A stretch of 64,000 nt of DNA. Source: Saposhnikovia divaricata. Lineage: Eukaryota; Streptophyta; Magnoliopsida; Apiales; Apiaceae. The stretch is from NCBI GenBank assembly GCA_036435485.1, contig CM071594.1, positions 196,754,216 to 196,818,215 of the forward strand. The letters run 5' to 3'. Shown here piece by piece: positions 1 through 11,447 of this stretch (positions are counted from its first letter, which is position 1; each line of letters opens with the position of its first letter). The position numbers were made by a program, and so were the translations under genes. The notes under the pieces were generated by a model. That model saw nothing but the letters and a program-made list of their open reading frames with translations. It did no database searches and had not been told where the DNA came from.

Positions 1-506
1 TGAGCGACTAACTCCAACGGCTTTTCTTTATTTTAGACTCTAAGCTGTGGTTTAATTCTTCTCTCAACATACCAGTCTTGACAGCTTGAACCACTGAAGT
101 TAATGATAAACAACCACTGTTTAATGTTGACACTCGACGTACTGTCTGGTTCATGAGTGACTAACCGCAATGACTGTTCTTCATATATTGACTTTAAAAT
201 CTGGTTCCTTTTCTTTTCTTTTCTCTCTTGATATTTCTCTGTACTGTCTCTGTCACTGTCGAAATCTCTGTCACTTTAAATGAATCCACTTCTTTAACGA
301 ATACATCACTGAGGCTTGATCAGATGTCTGAACTTCTTTCAATGTAGTAATTCCTCAAGTTTGTAGATTGACCTTGATCTTTTTCTTCTGACAGATAATA
401 CAATCTGAGATTCCTTGTGACAGTCTATATACTATTTACTATTACAATCTTGTTCAAGTTGAGTTGTATCCTCGAAATACAAATAGGCTACATCATATGC
501 CTTTCA
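1..506 (-). repeat. 3' LTR of the Sirevirus-like element (partial)
   Basis: This stretch matches 10942-11447 without visible mismatch. On the minus strand it starts TGAAAGGCAT at 506, directly after a polypurine tract, as a 3' LTR should. Only about a quarter of the 2.1-kb LTR is inside the window. Confidence 0.92.
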
Positions 507-1225
507 ATCTCCCCCTATTTGTTTGTTAGACAATAACAAGCAAATACCTAGAGGATAACTCAACTAACTCACTTAAACAAGAAAAAGATAAAGCACTTCA
601 AAGCTTAGTAAATAATACAAAAAAAAAATTTCTCTGGTTTAGATTTAACAATTCCAGAATCTTCAGTTGATGAAATGATAGATGATTGTTCCTCTAGCAC
701 TGAACTGATCTTCAATAGATAACTAATCTTCATTTCTGATTCTTCATATCTCTGCCTGATAATCCTTCACATCTCACATTGGTGATTATCAGCAGTTCTT
801 GATTTACAACCACTTCCCATTTCTGACACAACTTTTCTCACTAAAGAAAAACAACTGTTCCTACTATATAGACAATGGTGAATCAATACCATTTCTATAA
901 CTTCTGGTGAATTTACTACTCTTCCACTTAGCCTTTATACATAGTACATTGAAAGACTAATAGAATAGTATTGTGATGTAATTCTCCTTATATCTCCACT
1001 TTCATAACAAATGAAAGTCCTTTACTTCTCCATCTAAATCTCCCCCTTAGTAACTTGACTTGCTTCTCATCCTAAGCACAGTTTTTACTGCTCCCCCTTT
1101 CTAACTCACTCTTCTTTTACTTGTACCCCAATACTTCTCCCCCTTAGTTGAGTATATCCTACTAAGGTAAGCTTTAAGCTTGAATATATCTTTTTCAATA
1201 TATCTCTCCCCCTTAGTTGAGGAAT
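507..1225 (-). other. Iterated polypurine tracts upstream of the 3' LTR
   Basis: The functional-position polypurine tract is ATAGGGGGAGAT on the minus strand (507-518), touching the LTR start. Further copies of the same kind (CTCCCCCTTAG or close variants on the plus strand) sit near 1041, 1089, 1137 and 1204. Multiple polypurine tracts before the 3' LTR are a known Sirevirus trait. The reading as priming sites is inference from position and sequence. Confidence 0.7.
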
Positions 1226-3408
1226 CCTCCATTCAACTAATTGACAAAGTAGTTGATACCAAATTGTTACCAATCGTTAGAGTACATTGAAATCAATTGA
1301 TAAAGCTTTGTTAGAAAGGAAGTTTCATTTTCTTCCTCACTGTGAGTGTGTGATAGTGTTTAGTGTACCTCACAAGTGTTTCACTCTTCTCTCCACTCAT
1401 TTGTGTTGAGTGTCTCACTTCTCTCCGTGTTTACACTCTTGCTCACTAGTGTTTCACTCATTGCTCCAACATCCTTTAGTGTACCTGCAAGGAAAAATCA
1501 CCATAGCCCCTTCTAGAGAGGTCAGTGGTGGTGCAATGGGAGTTCGCAAATCCCAAATCCTCGTTGGACTCGTCAGACGAATCTGAGTCATAATCTACAA
1601 GTTGCTAATTTCCCTTTTTAGGGTTTTCAGATTTGAATTCTGAGAAGGTAAACAATGATCTATAAATTTAGCATTGAGATCAAGATTCCCTTCTAATGTC
1701 TGTGAAGACATCACCTTGTTAAACTCATCAGGTAAAATCTGAATCATAGTTCACAAGTTGCCGATCCGCACCTATGTCGGACTCGTTACCCGTAGGATGC
1801 AGATATGTTCCATCTGGGGAGTTAGATAATGATCTTGTTGAATTTTGCATTTGAGATCAATACCTTCTCTCGAGGTCTGTGAAGACTCTTGATTCATTAA
1901 AGAACCTTTAACTTATAATCCTAACCGTAAAATGGTTGGATTACAGGTTTCCGTCAATTCATCCTTGGTGTGTGCAATCTCACTTTGTGCATATGAAATA
2001 TTTTGGATAGTGTATAAGGTAGTGACTCTCCAACTGAATATCCCACACATCCTTGTTTTCTGCATCAAGTGCAGTTACTCACTGGTGACCTCTAGTCTGA
2101 TAGGTTACTTCTATTTAGGGGGTAAAATAGAATGTGTTTGAGTTTGACTGTAGTCTGGGATAAAAGTTGTTGGGTTTACAACCTTATGACTAAACATGTG
2201 AGAATACAGAATTTCATGTAGATGAACCTGCATCACAGAATATGAGCAATATAGAGATAGAATGCATTTTTAACATTGAAAAGTTTTCTGAGAAAACATT
2301 CCATTTATCTTAAGTGAAATGATGTACAGTTGTGATTTCAAAATGTTTACAATATAAGCAATCACAGCTGTAGAAAGAGATTTTGAGTTAGGAAGATAAA
2401 GATCTTGAGCCGGTTTTACAAAACAAGAACATAGGCAAAAATCCAATTAATAAATATTAATCAAATCAATGTATGTTAATGTTTAAACCAATACAAAAAA
2501 AACTATTTTATCATGTTTTAGGTCCTGCATGATAGATATCAACTATTAGAAATTGTTAGCACTTGATAGGTCTTGTCTTCCAATTGTTAGATCCTGAAAA
2601 TCAAACATTAGTTCCAAACCAATTGTATAGACACATACCAATTTGATACCAACATCGGTCAATTGTTAAGTCCTTAACACGAAGATCTGTTAACAGCAAT
2701 CACAAAACAAAGATTTATACTCAAACTGCATATTTTGTGTGTGTTAATAAGAAGAACAACAAAAGAACCAAGTACAGGGACCTGTTTGTAAGTTTTGAAA
2801 GTATAGTGACTAAACTGTAAAAACTATACAAACTATTTATATACACATGAAAAATAATATTCAAAAATAAGAAATAATATACACAATAATAATATTAAAT
2901 AAAAACTATAAGAAAAGAAAAATTCGAATAATAAAATAAATAAATAAATAAATAAATAAAACTATACATAAGTAATAATTTACATAGCTTAACCTATAAA
3001 CAGACATAAGACTAAAATAAAAAGACAAACACTACAAAACATGTTAAATAAGATTAACATTTCAAAATTACAATACATGTACAACAACATTAAGTATATA
3101 CAAGAGTATTTATAATAGGTTAGCAAATCCATATATTTTCTGACAAAACAACTTTCTTCTAGAAAATTATTTAGAGAGAAAATATGACTTAATAAACTAT
3201 CATAAATATGGCAGCTATTTTAAAATAATTAAATTTTCAACAAAAATAGCTTCCTCAAAAATTTTAACTAGAGAATTAGAGAAAAATATTTTTAGTGAAA
3301 ATTATTATTCTAAAATAAAGAAACATGGATTAAAACATTAGAATGATTATGACAATTCTTATAGAAAGATGACAAGATAGAATTCGAAAAGAATGTCATA
3401 CCAGTTAC
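1226..3408 (-). other. 3' non-coding tract of the Sirevirus-like element
   Basis: No convincing coding sequence was found. Two related blocks of about 125-150 bp lie in tandem at roughly 1582-1706 and 1738-1890. They share phrases such as GTCTGTGAAGAC and GAGATCAA with many differences, so this is an old internal duplication. The part from about 2400 to 3300 is very AT-rich and shows nothing recognisable. Confidence 0.5.
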
Positions 3409-3612
3409 TTAGTGCTCAAACCTTGGCACCAACTTCCACGTTTCTTGTTGTTCCAGATTCTCAAGTGCTTTCTCATATTCCTTAGATTCTATACCTTGAT
3501 TCTGAGAAGCCTTTTTAGTTCTTACTACAACATCTGGATCACCAATGATCAGCTCTATTCCAAACACACTGTCTGAGAAAGTTGGATCTTGATGAATCAC
3601 CTTGTTCTTCAT
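3409..3612 (-). pseudogene. Copia integrase-RT linker fragment, displaced copy
   Basis: The 67-residue reading frame has the layout of the segment just before Copia reverse transcriptase: IIGDPDVVVRTKKA, then EYEKALENLEQQETWKLVPR. It lies about 1 kb beyond the end of the RNase H remnant, whereas a separate decayed copy of the same linker sits in the expected place near 5850-6000. It is therefore an extra, displaced fragment, either from another element or from an internal rearrangement. A stop codon follows directly and I see no RT continuation. Confidence 0.65.
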
Positions 3613-4659
3613 TGTGATGTTGTGTTTGACTAGTGAATTCTTTGTTTACTTTCCTCGAGTTATTGCGAGGATGACTTGATGATTATTTTCCAGTGACATT
3701 GGTATTGCCAATAACAAAATTGTTTCTACCACTATCACTTGGATAATTATCATCATTAACATTTCAAACTTATGACTTCAAGGCAACTCCTCGATAACAA
3801 CAATTGTTAACTCCTAACAACTGTTTGTTTGTAGACAATCTTGGTTCCAAAAATAAAACTCGATTACCAAGACTGACTTGTCTGCAATCTTAGAAATAAT
3901 TTTCTAAGTCCAATACACCTTGATCCATAGTATAAAACCTTTATTATCAAAGTGATTAGAATCTTGCAAATAAGCATAAAGATAATTCAAAGTAATTGAA
4001 CTATGGTAACTTTAGATATTTCAATATCCATAGTTCTACTTAGAGAATTTTTATACCATGTATAATAATATGAGTGAATTGTAAAAGATATAACAATGAT
4101 TACTTAGAGGAGTTCTAAGTAATTTCACACATACCAATATATCTCACAATTAGTTAGTAAATAGAATTCTAACTAAATATCATTAACTGATATAAGTCAA
4201 AATTTCAATACAACCAATTGTTAGAACCATAATATTAATTATAGTGAATTTCTGAAAATGGAGCATTGATAAAATTCACTAGAATTAACATCTCACAACT
4301 AATTGAAGACCAATACAGATTAGGTCCAAATTAGTTATGTTGTTTATTTATTTTAATAAATATAAGGTACAGAGCAAATACTAAATTGAATTGCTTCAAG
4401 TCCGTAACCCATATAAATCAAAATAAATAATTAAATACTAAATCTCTATGAGTTAGATTTTAGCATTTAAGTATTTAAATTATCCTTAAATAATCACCAC
4501 TAAAATATATTGCAATTATACACATGGCAATCATTCAACAGATAATTTTCAGTGTGAGGTCTGGATGTAAATAAGTTCACATGTCCTTTCAATATAGACA
4601 ACTGAATACTTGTGAGCTTATTTAAGAATTATTTAACAGATGGGATTTACAATCATATA

Positions 4660-7066
4660 GCATTAATAAAATCCCAAGTTTACAAGCCAATCTTGAAAAA
4701 TTAATTTCATCAAGTGATTTAGCAAACGTGTCTGCAAGTTATTCTTTAACTAAAGACATGCTCTCAAAAGAATTGATACCTTATGCAATTTGCTTAGTCC
4801 TTGAGTGTTCCACAGAGTTGTTGGAGATGAAATTGATTCCTTGTGTTCTCCTGCTTTCGTACAACTCATTTGATCTGTCTCTATGTAGCAAAACATGTCA
4901 GAACTGATGTCTCTAGGGTACCATCTCCTTAGATTTGGGTCCAACTTAAGACATCTGAAAATCATGTGTAATAACTACAAGAATAGATTCTCAAGAATCC
5001 ACTTGGGACCATGCACATTTGAATAATTGAGAATAAAATATGTGTGTAAGTAATCTATTAGCAATTGAATAAGATAATGAGCTGATGATTCCTCTATAGC
5101 CTGATTAGGTCCTAATTAGTAGATCCTGAACTTGTTGGGTCAAATATCTCTAGAGTACCATTTCCTAAGATCTGGGTCCATCTAAAGATTTTTGATTGCC
5201 AACTTGTTAGGTCCAAGCTAATAGGTCAAAAGCCAGTTATAGTGTTTTGTTGGTATGTAGTCTTGACAGGTCTAGAATCTTCTAAATAGAATCAAAAGAT
5301 CCTTGACTTATTTTTATTGTCATCATTCTTTTGGCTTACTGAAGTAAATCAAAAGAACTGCAACTTTACCAACATCAAAACAGCAAATATCTTAATATCA
5401 ATTTATAGCTAGTAGACCAACATATAATATAATCAAGATATCATTGCACATATATGTTAATAATGTTTGTGCCTAATGATGTAAAGAGTTCTATAAATAT
5501 AACACCAATTGTTAAAAGATACCAACTGTTAAAGATTGATATCAAATATTAAATTATAGTTAGGGTGTCATACCATGTCTTCCATGCTTGCTTGAGTGAT
5601 GATACCAGTTTATACTAACCTGTAGAGATTTTCAATTATCTCACCAACCAGGAGTGCACTTGTTCACATTCCTCTAGCATCCAGATTCAGTAGGTCTAGA
5701 TGTCCATTATAATCTTGAATGTGTAGCAGGTGCCTGATATCCTCAAGTCTTGTCACTGGTGCTTCTTGTCAAATATACTGTTTGATCAAATTGTAACCTA
5801 GCATCCAGTTTGGCTTTGTCCCTCATAACAATGCCTTGACATCATCCAGGTAGACTTCTGGTTATCCTTGTACCAAATACAGCCTTGTTGTTTGGTCTAG
5901 ATACCAGCTTCCCTTCAATCTGCCTTTTATACTGATTGAGATCATCTTGCATTGCAATCACTCAATCTGAATCTTTCAGAGCTTTTATAGCTTTCTCAGT
6001 TTCTTCTAAAAGAAAACTAAAGAAATAATCATTAGTATTTGAAGCTCTGCTAGTCTTTTACTTCCACCATTAGAAACCCTAAGAACTAGAACAAAGAGTT
6101 AATTGAGTCAACACTCTTTGTCTTGGCAGACATGTTCTCATAGTGTCCTTTGACTTTCAGTGTGGTGTTGAGTTGACTAGATGATCCTTCTTTTGCTCCC
6201 CCTAAGCTGTTGCTGGGTTTACATGAAGATTCTCAATATTGACATTGCTTGGATCTGAATCATCATTACCATTGACAGCTGGGAGCTAGAAGTCGATGAA
6301 CATCACTAAGACTTTCAATCACATTCTGTTGATTAATAACAATCACCCTGTAGGTTGTTGACTCCATTGAGTAACAAAAGAAATTATCCTCTTGAGCATT
6401 AGCTGATTGCTAGGATGCTCACTTCCATTTAAAATTGCAAAACAATTTCCTTCATACTTATCGGGTCTTCCTAAAATTCTTACGGATCAGGGTTTAAGAT
6501 GTGATCAATCACCATCAGTGGTGTCTTGTCTTCAGATTGTCTGAACAACAACTTGTTTGTGGAGAGAAGTCATCAGTCATCACCACTTAAGTATATTTTT
6601 ATTTGATGTAGAACTTCTGTGTGATTCGTTTTGACTTCCCTTTTTGACATGCCTCGTAATTTCATTTTACTTTACTTTCAGATGAGGCAGTCTCCTTTGC
6701 TGATTCGATTTTCAGGAAAGAATCTCTTGATATTACATTCAGATGAGAGAGCTCCTTATGTCATAGCTGAACTCCTGTCTGATGAAGCTTTAGATTTGAC
6801 CTTGTTGACTTCACCTTTGACTGAGATTCCATGTCAGCTACAGATAAGTTCTCTTCCCTTAATCCTTGAACAGTAGGCTCTTCATCTTGTAAAAGATGCT
6901 TTATTACTGACAACATTTCTTGACTATTGAATAGCCTTGACCCTAGGTCATACCCTTGCTGTTGTCTCCAAGGGATAAACCACTTGGCCAGATACCGTCA
7001 CCACTCTTGATAGCAGGGCTCTATCTTCGGTCATATGCCTTGAACATCCACTGTCCAGAATCCACA
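4660..7066 (-). pseudogene. Decayed Copia pol (protease, integrase end, RT, RNase H scraps)
   Basis: Read on the minus strand, pieces of pol appear in the right order with stops and frameshifts between them. The protease active-site block WILDSGCSRHMT is near 7064-7030. An integrase-tail phrase, YRVIVINQQNVIESL, is near 6290-6390. The RT entry (IAMQDDLNQYKRQ, then KLVSRPNNKAVFGT) is near 5830-5990. A later RT block, SLKQAWKTWYDTLT, is near 5560-5605. RNase H scraps include two copies of a WYPRD / WYSRDI block (about 4900-4930 and 5150-5190), SNNSVEHSRTKQIA (about 4795-4835) and LADTFAKSLDEINFSRL (about 4670-4730). Nothing here could yield a working polymerase. Coordinates of the scraps are approximate. 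Confidence 0.82.
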
Positions 7067-7108
7067 TAACACGATGTACCTGTTACACACCCTGCAATAC
7101 CAAAACAG

Positions 7109-9250
7109 TTAAACCCTTTTTGGGACCCAAATTTGATTGGGTCCGGAATACTTGAAGTATTGGCCTTTGTCAGGCAAAACAACATTCTTAATCTTCATAA
7201 CAACATTTTTCAAGGGGACTGGACATTTAACCCTATAAACAGTTTTGACAATCTTTGATTTCATCATGGGTATCCATGTCTTTTTAGCAGCAATAACATT
7301 TGTTTCACTGACTGGACATTTGACCTTGTAAACAGCCTTAGTAAAACTTTGTTTAGGCTTTGGTACAAATGTCTCTCTCCTAACATGAGGAGGACTAGCA
7401 GTCTTTGATCTAACATTATTCCTATTCATATGTTGTCGAGGAGCAGTCTTATTATCGCATGCATGATTACCATTAAAGTAAGCAGTCATAACATTAAAAG
7501 CACAAGACATACAATTGACAACACCACATGCTTTATGATTAGAATCAATGATAGGCATGTTACTCATGTTAGACATGTTATTGTTCTGTTTCGACTTATT
7601 ACCGCCTAATCCAGTCTTAGAAGAACTAGTTGTTTCAACAACCTTGACTGGCACTTTAGGTACATCCTTCTTGAATGAAACATTTTCTGGATTAGTGTCC
7701 TCAATAGATTTAGCCTTAACAAAGATTGTGACATCTTTCTTGGATGAACCATTCTTTGAATTAGCGTTCTTAACAGATTTATTCTTAACACATTTATCCT
7801 TAACAAAGACTGTGCCATTTGCACTGTCCTCATTTCTCATTTCTTCTTGTATAACCATAGAAAGAATATTTGGTGGGCCAGCATCAGATTTTGTAAACAT
7901 TGGTTTTTCAACATTCTTGAGAATATGTGGTATACCTCTTTCTTTAGCTGAGATAGAATTAGGAGAATGATTACTCAAAGAACCAACAGCTTGACTGTAA
8001 TCAAACCCTATTCCTACAGTTTGTTCTACTGCTTGTTTATTGAAGAACTCTTTAGAAACTTTAACAGTATTATAACAAGCTCTAACCTGTGTTTCAAGTT
8101 CTCTAATCTTTGTTTCTTGTTCAGCAATCTTATCAACTTGTTTTACCATGTATTCTCCTAGACCCTTTTCTCTGTAGTTAAGTCGAGCTATTTCTTCTAT
8201 ATTCTTATCTTGATTAACCTGCACCTTTTTTAAATCTAACATTTCATTTTCAAGGTTAGTGTTAACAAGACTTATTCTCTCGTACCCTCTTTCTGCCTTA
8301 TTCAAGGAACTACGTAAACTATCAATTAACTCAGCATCAGTAAGAATTACCGGTGTGGTGTAATAAGTTGATGATTCACCATTTGCCACCAGTGCAAAGT
8401 TTCCAACTTCTTCATCTTCACTGTCTATGTCATCCCAGCTTTTGCCTTGTACCACATAGGCCGTGTCTGTGTTCTTCTTACCAGATGCATACTCTCTCCT
8501 TGCATCTTGTTCAGGTCGATGACACTCAGTTGCAAAATGTCCCATTTCATTACAGTTGAAGCACCTGATCTTGCTTTTGTCTACCATTCCAGTCTTGTAG
8601 CCAACCCTTGTGCCACTTGAGGATGAACCTCCTTGCTGGAATCTGTTCTCAGTAGACCTGAGTCTGAAATTAGGATTTCTTCTAAATCTGAAATGATTAA
8701 ACTGTCTTACAACCAATGCCATTGATTGATCCTCCAACTGCTCCAGCTCCTCTGACGAATAAAATTCTCTACAACCCTGACTTGTAGCTGTCTTCCCATA
8801 CTCTGCGACAATCACTTCTTTTTCAGAGCTGTAAGATTGAACAATCTTAGCTTCCAATCTATTTTCCTTGACTTTCTTAGTTCCCTCGTTTATTGTTATA
8901 ATGGTGTCCCAGATATGCTTGGCATCTTTACAGTTAATAACATGGTTGCACATGATCGCATCTAGGGATTCCATCAAAATTAATTGTACATTAAGATCAA
9001 GGGCAATATCCACTTTGTCATCATTTGTATAAACACTAATGTCCTTTGGATATATCCTTGCAGGAACTACAACAACTCCTTCCACGATTATTTCCTCTTC
9101 AGTAATCATAGGAACTATTGGCCCGTTTTTCAATATTCCTAAATATTTAGGATTGGCCACTTGTAGAAAAAGGATCATTTTCTTTTTCCATAGTTCATAA
9201 TTCTCCTTGTCAAATATGGGTATCTTAACAGTTCCAATTTTTGAAGACAT
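7109..9250 (-). CDS. gag: Gag polyprotein of the Sirevirus-like element
   Basis: This is a 713-codon open frame starting 85 bp after the primer-binding site. The first 140 residues match the UBN2-type Copia gag fold (IPIFDKENYELWKKKM near the start, NCKDAKHIWDTI near 106-116). A CCHC zinc knuckle is at C230, C233, H238 and C243 (CFNCNEMGHFATEC). A heptad-rich, probably coiled-coil stretch follows (roughly 310-400), then a Lys/Asn-rich tail with internal repeats (AVYKVKCPV and TVYRVKCPV). It ends at a stop just before the decayed protease. Between about residues 140 and 165 the second half of the UBN2 region looks missing compared with family members; this is from family knowledge, not an alignment. 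It packages element RNA if functional. It is the only long frame left in this element. Confidence 0.85.
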   Translation of the reverse strand: MSSKIGTVKIPIFDKENYELWKKKMILFLQVANPKYLGILKNGPIVPMITEEEIIVEGVVVVPARIYPKDISVYTNDDKVDIALDLNVQLILMESLDAIMCNHVINCKDAKHIWDTIITINEGTKKVKENRLEAKIVQSYSSEKEVIVAEYGKTATSQGCREFYSSEELEQLEDQSMALVVRQFNHFRFRRNPNFRLRSTENRFQQGGSSSSGTRVGYKTGMVDKSKIRCFNCNEMGHFATECHRPEQDARREYASGKKNTDTAYVVQGKSWDDIDSEDEEVGNFALVANGESSTYYTTPVILTDAELIDSLRSSLNKAERGYERISLVNTNLENEMLDLKKVQVNQDKNIEEIARLNYREKGLGEYMVKQVDKIAEQETKIRELETQVRACYNTVKVSKEFFNKQAVEQTVGIGFDYSQAVGSLSNHSPNSISAKERGIPHILKNVEKPMFTKSDAGPPNILSMVIQEEMRNEDSANGTVFVKDKCVKNKSVKNANSKNGSSKKDVTIFVKAKSIEDTNPENVSFKKDVPKVPVKVVETTSSSKTGLGGNKSKQNNNMSNMSNMPIIDSNHKACGVVNCMSCAFNVMTAYFNGNHACDNKTAPRQHMNRNNVRSKTASPPHVRRETFVPKPKQSFTKAVYKVKCPVSETNVIAAKKTWIPMMKSKIVKTVYRVKCPVPLKNVVMKIKNVVLPDKGQYFKYSGPNQIWVPKRV

Positions 9251-9334
9251 GATGAATTTTTAAGAGAGTTAAAAATTCGAAATGGATTTTTGACTGAATA
9301 AAAATAGGATCTTGATTTGTGTATCAATCAATAG

Positions 9335-9346
9335 GCTCTGATACCA
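9335..9346 (-). other. Primer-binding site (initiator Met-tRNA type)
   Basis: The minus strand reads TGGTATCAGAGC two bases inside the end of the 5' LTR (LTR ends ...CCTAACA at 9349). This is the standard plant Copia primer-binding sequence complementary to initiator methionine tRNA, and it fixes the element's orientation and the LTR edge. Confidence 0.93.
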
Positions 9347-9348
9347 AT

Positions 9349-11447
9349 TGTTAGGTCCGATAAGATTGTAGAAGGGGGGGGGGTTGAATACAATCTATAC
9401 CAATTTATCGAAATTTGTTCTTCAAATAATATTTTATTTTAAACAAATTTGAGCGGAATAAATTGAAACAAATTTCAAGTTGAATATAACAATATATTAA
9501 CTTGATGGGTGTTACAAATTAATATCAAGAGATTAATAACTAATTAGAAAATTCGACATGAACTTTTCTAATTTTGCTAATTAAAATCAAGATATCAAGA
9601 TATGAACTAGGAAACTTAATTCGCTAGTTGTACAAGAGTAATCAATAAACAAGTTCCAGCGGATCAGATATTACAATAGGCTTGAACTGAATTTATTGTG
9701 TGAATTAAAGCTTGAGCACTTGTGTGTAGAAGATGAGAGTGTTTAATGTTCTTGGTTCTCTTTTTTTTCTTCTCCTGGTTTTTGTTCTGTTCTTCTGTTC
9801 GTCTGTAACAATTGCTTCTGTCCAACTGCTTCACATTGACACGGTGATAGTATAGATGCCACGCTGATAGAATAACTGGCACGGTGATAGTATAGCAGCC
9901 TAGGGATAGTAGAACTCATTCCCTTAAAATAGTATGGATTTACTTAGAAATAATATACATTTACCTAGAAATAGTTTACTTAAAAACTTAGGTAATAGTA
10001 TAAATATTTCGGTAATAGTATAACTGGTAGTAATACTATAATTTAAATATTTCGGTAATAGTATAGTATATTATTACTTGATCAGTAATAATATCTATAA
10101 TACTTCAGAAATAATATACTATTAATTCCAGAAATAATATAACTTCGCTAATAGTATAAATTCGGGGATAGTATAGTATACTATTACTAATGCTGTAATA
10201 GTATCTATATTATTCCAGAAATAGTATACCACTTAATTCAGAAATAGTATAACTGAATTTCCAGAAATAGTTCAACTGAAATTCAGAAATAGTATAACCA
10301 AAATTCTCCGAAATAGTATAATCCATATATTATTACTGATTGAATAAATCAGAGATTAATTAACTTAATTAATTAATTAAATAAATTAATTCGAATTGAA
10401 TTAATCTGTTTAATTAAATTAATAATATAGTTAATTAATAATTGACTTACTCCTTGTGAATCACTGTAAACTTTGAGAAACTTCCACTGGATAATTGTTG
10501 ACGTTCGATGTACTGTCTGGTTCATGAACGACTAACTCCAATATCTGTTCTTCAATTTGACTCTCAGTTGTGATCCACATACTTTCTTTTTCACTTGGCC
10601 CAACAGAATAATCAAGCAGTCCAATTTCTTTTTATATTTAATTTAATTATTTTACTTAATCAATTAATCATTTAGAAAAGTAATGATTAATTAATTAAAT
10701 TTATAATTAAATCAAATAAGATTAATACATTAATTCAAAGTTAATTAATATGATAATTAATTTAATAAATAAATTAATTCAGAATGAATTAATTTATTAA
10801 TTAAATAAATTACATAATTATATTAATTAAATGAGAATTAATATAAATCACTTGATAACCAATTCTTTTTCGAGAACCACTGAAAGTAATAAAGAGTTAC
10901 CACTGAATTGTTTGTTGACGCTCGATGCACGGTCTGGTTCATGAGCGACTAACTCCAACGGCTTTTCTTTATTTTAGACTCTAAGCTGTGGTTTAATTCT
11001 TCTCTCAACATACCAGTCTTGACAGCTTGAACCACTGAAGTTAATGATAAACAACCACTGTTTAATGTTGACACTCGACGTACTGTCTGGTTCATGAGTG
11101 ACTAACCGCAATGACTGTTCTTCATATATTGACTTTAAAATCTGGTTCCTTTTCTTTTCTTTTCTCTCTTGATATTTCTCTGTACTGTCTCTGTCACTGT
11201 CGAAATCTCTGTCACTTTAAATGAATCCACTTCTTTAACGAATACATCACTGAGGCTTGATCAGATGTCTGAACTTCTTTCAATGTAGTAATTCCTCAAG
11301 TTTGTAGATTGACCTTGATCTTTTTCTTCTGACAGATAATACAATCTGAGATTCCTTGTGACAGTCTATATACTATTTACTATTACAATCTTGTTCAAGT
11401 TGAGTTGTATCCTCGAAATACAAATAGGCTACATCATATGCCTTTCA
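9349..11447 (-). repeat. 5' LTR of the Sirevirus-like element
   Basis: The LTR is about 2.1 kb, TGAAAGG...CCTAACA on the minus strand. It contains three internal structures. A block of about 70 bp beginning GTTGAC, followed by TCGATGYACTGTCTGG-like sequence, occurs three times (about 10497, 10914 and 11067). A field of many AATAGTATA-like motifs runs from about 9843 to 10325. A G-tract hairpin lies at 9363-9396. The stretches 10330-10440 and 10620-10860 are almost pure AT (TTAATTAA-type). It supplies promoter and polyadenylation signals for the element. Confidence 0.9.
9363..9396 (-). other. LTR hairpin with G/C-tract loop (copy 1)
   Basis: Stem AGATTGTA (9363-9370) pairs with TACAATCT (9389-9396) around an 18-nt loop containing ten G (C on the element strand). 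Equivalent hairpins with different stem sequences occur at 13181-13215 and 63467-63495. Confidence 0.7.

Larger units (their letters stand above)
1..11447 (-). mobile_element. Sirevirus-like Copia LTR retrotransposon, non-autonomous, cut by window edge
   Basis: Positions 1-506 repeat at 10942-11447 with no difference I can see, which gives the two LTRs. Between the LTRs, in minus order, lie an initiator-Met-tRNA-type primer-binding site, a long gag ORF, a decayed Copia pol (protease, integrase/RT linker, RT and RNase H scraps) and a long 3' non-coding tract with iterated polypurine tracts. Gag with a CCHC knuckle followed by Copia-order pol, LTRs of about 2.1 kb and the repeated polypurine tracts point to the Sirevirus branch. 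The 3' LTR runs off the left edge, so its end and the target duplication cannot be seen. The right boundary is 11447 if the LTR begins TGAAAGG on the minus strand. A few bases beyond it (ATCTCC) also match the internal side, so the end could lie up to 6 bp further. Confidence 0.9.

Noticed and set aside
7548..8559. Plus-strand frames opposite gag
   Set aside because: Antisense shadows of the 713-codon gag frame.
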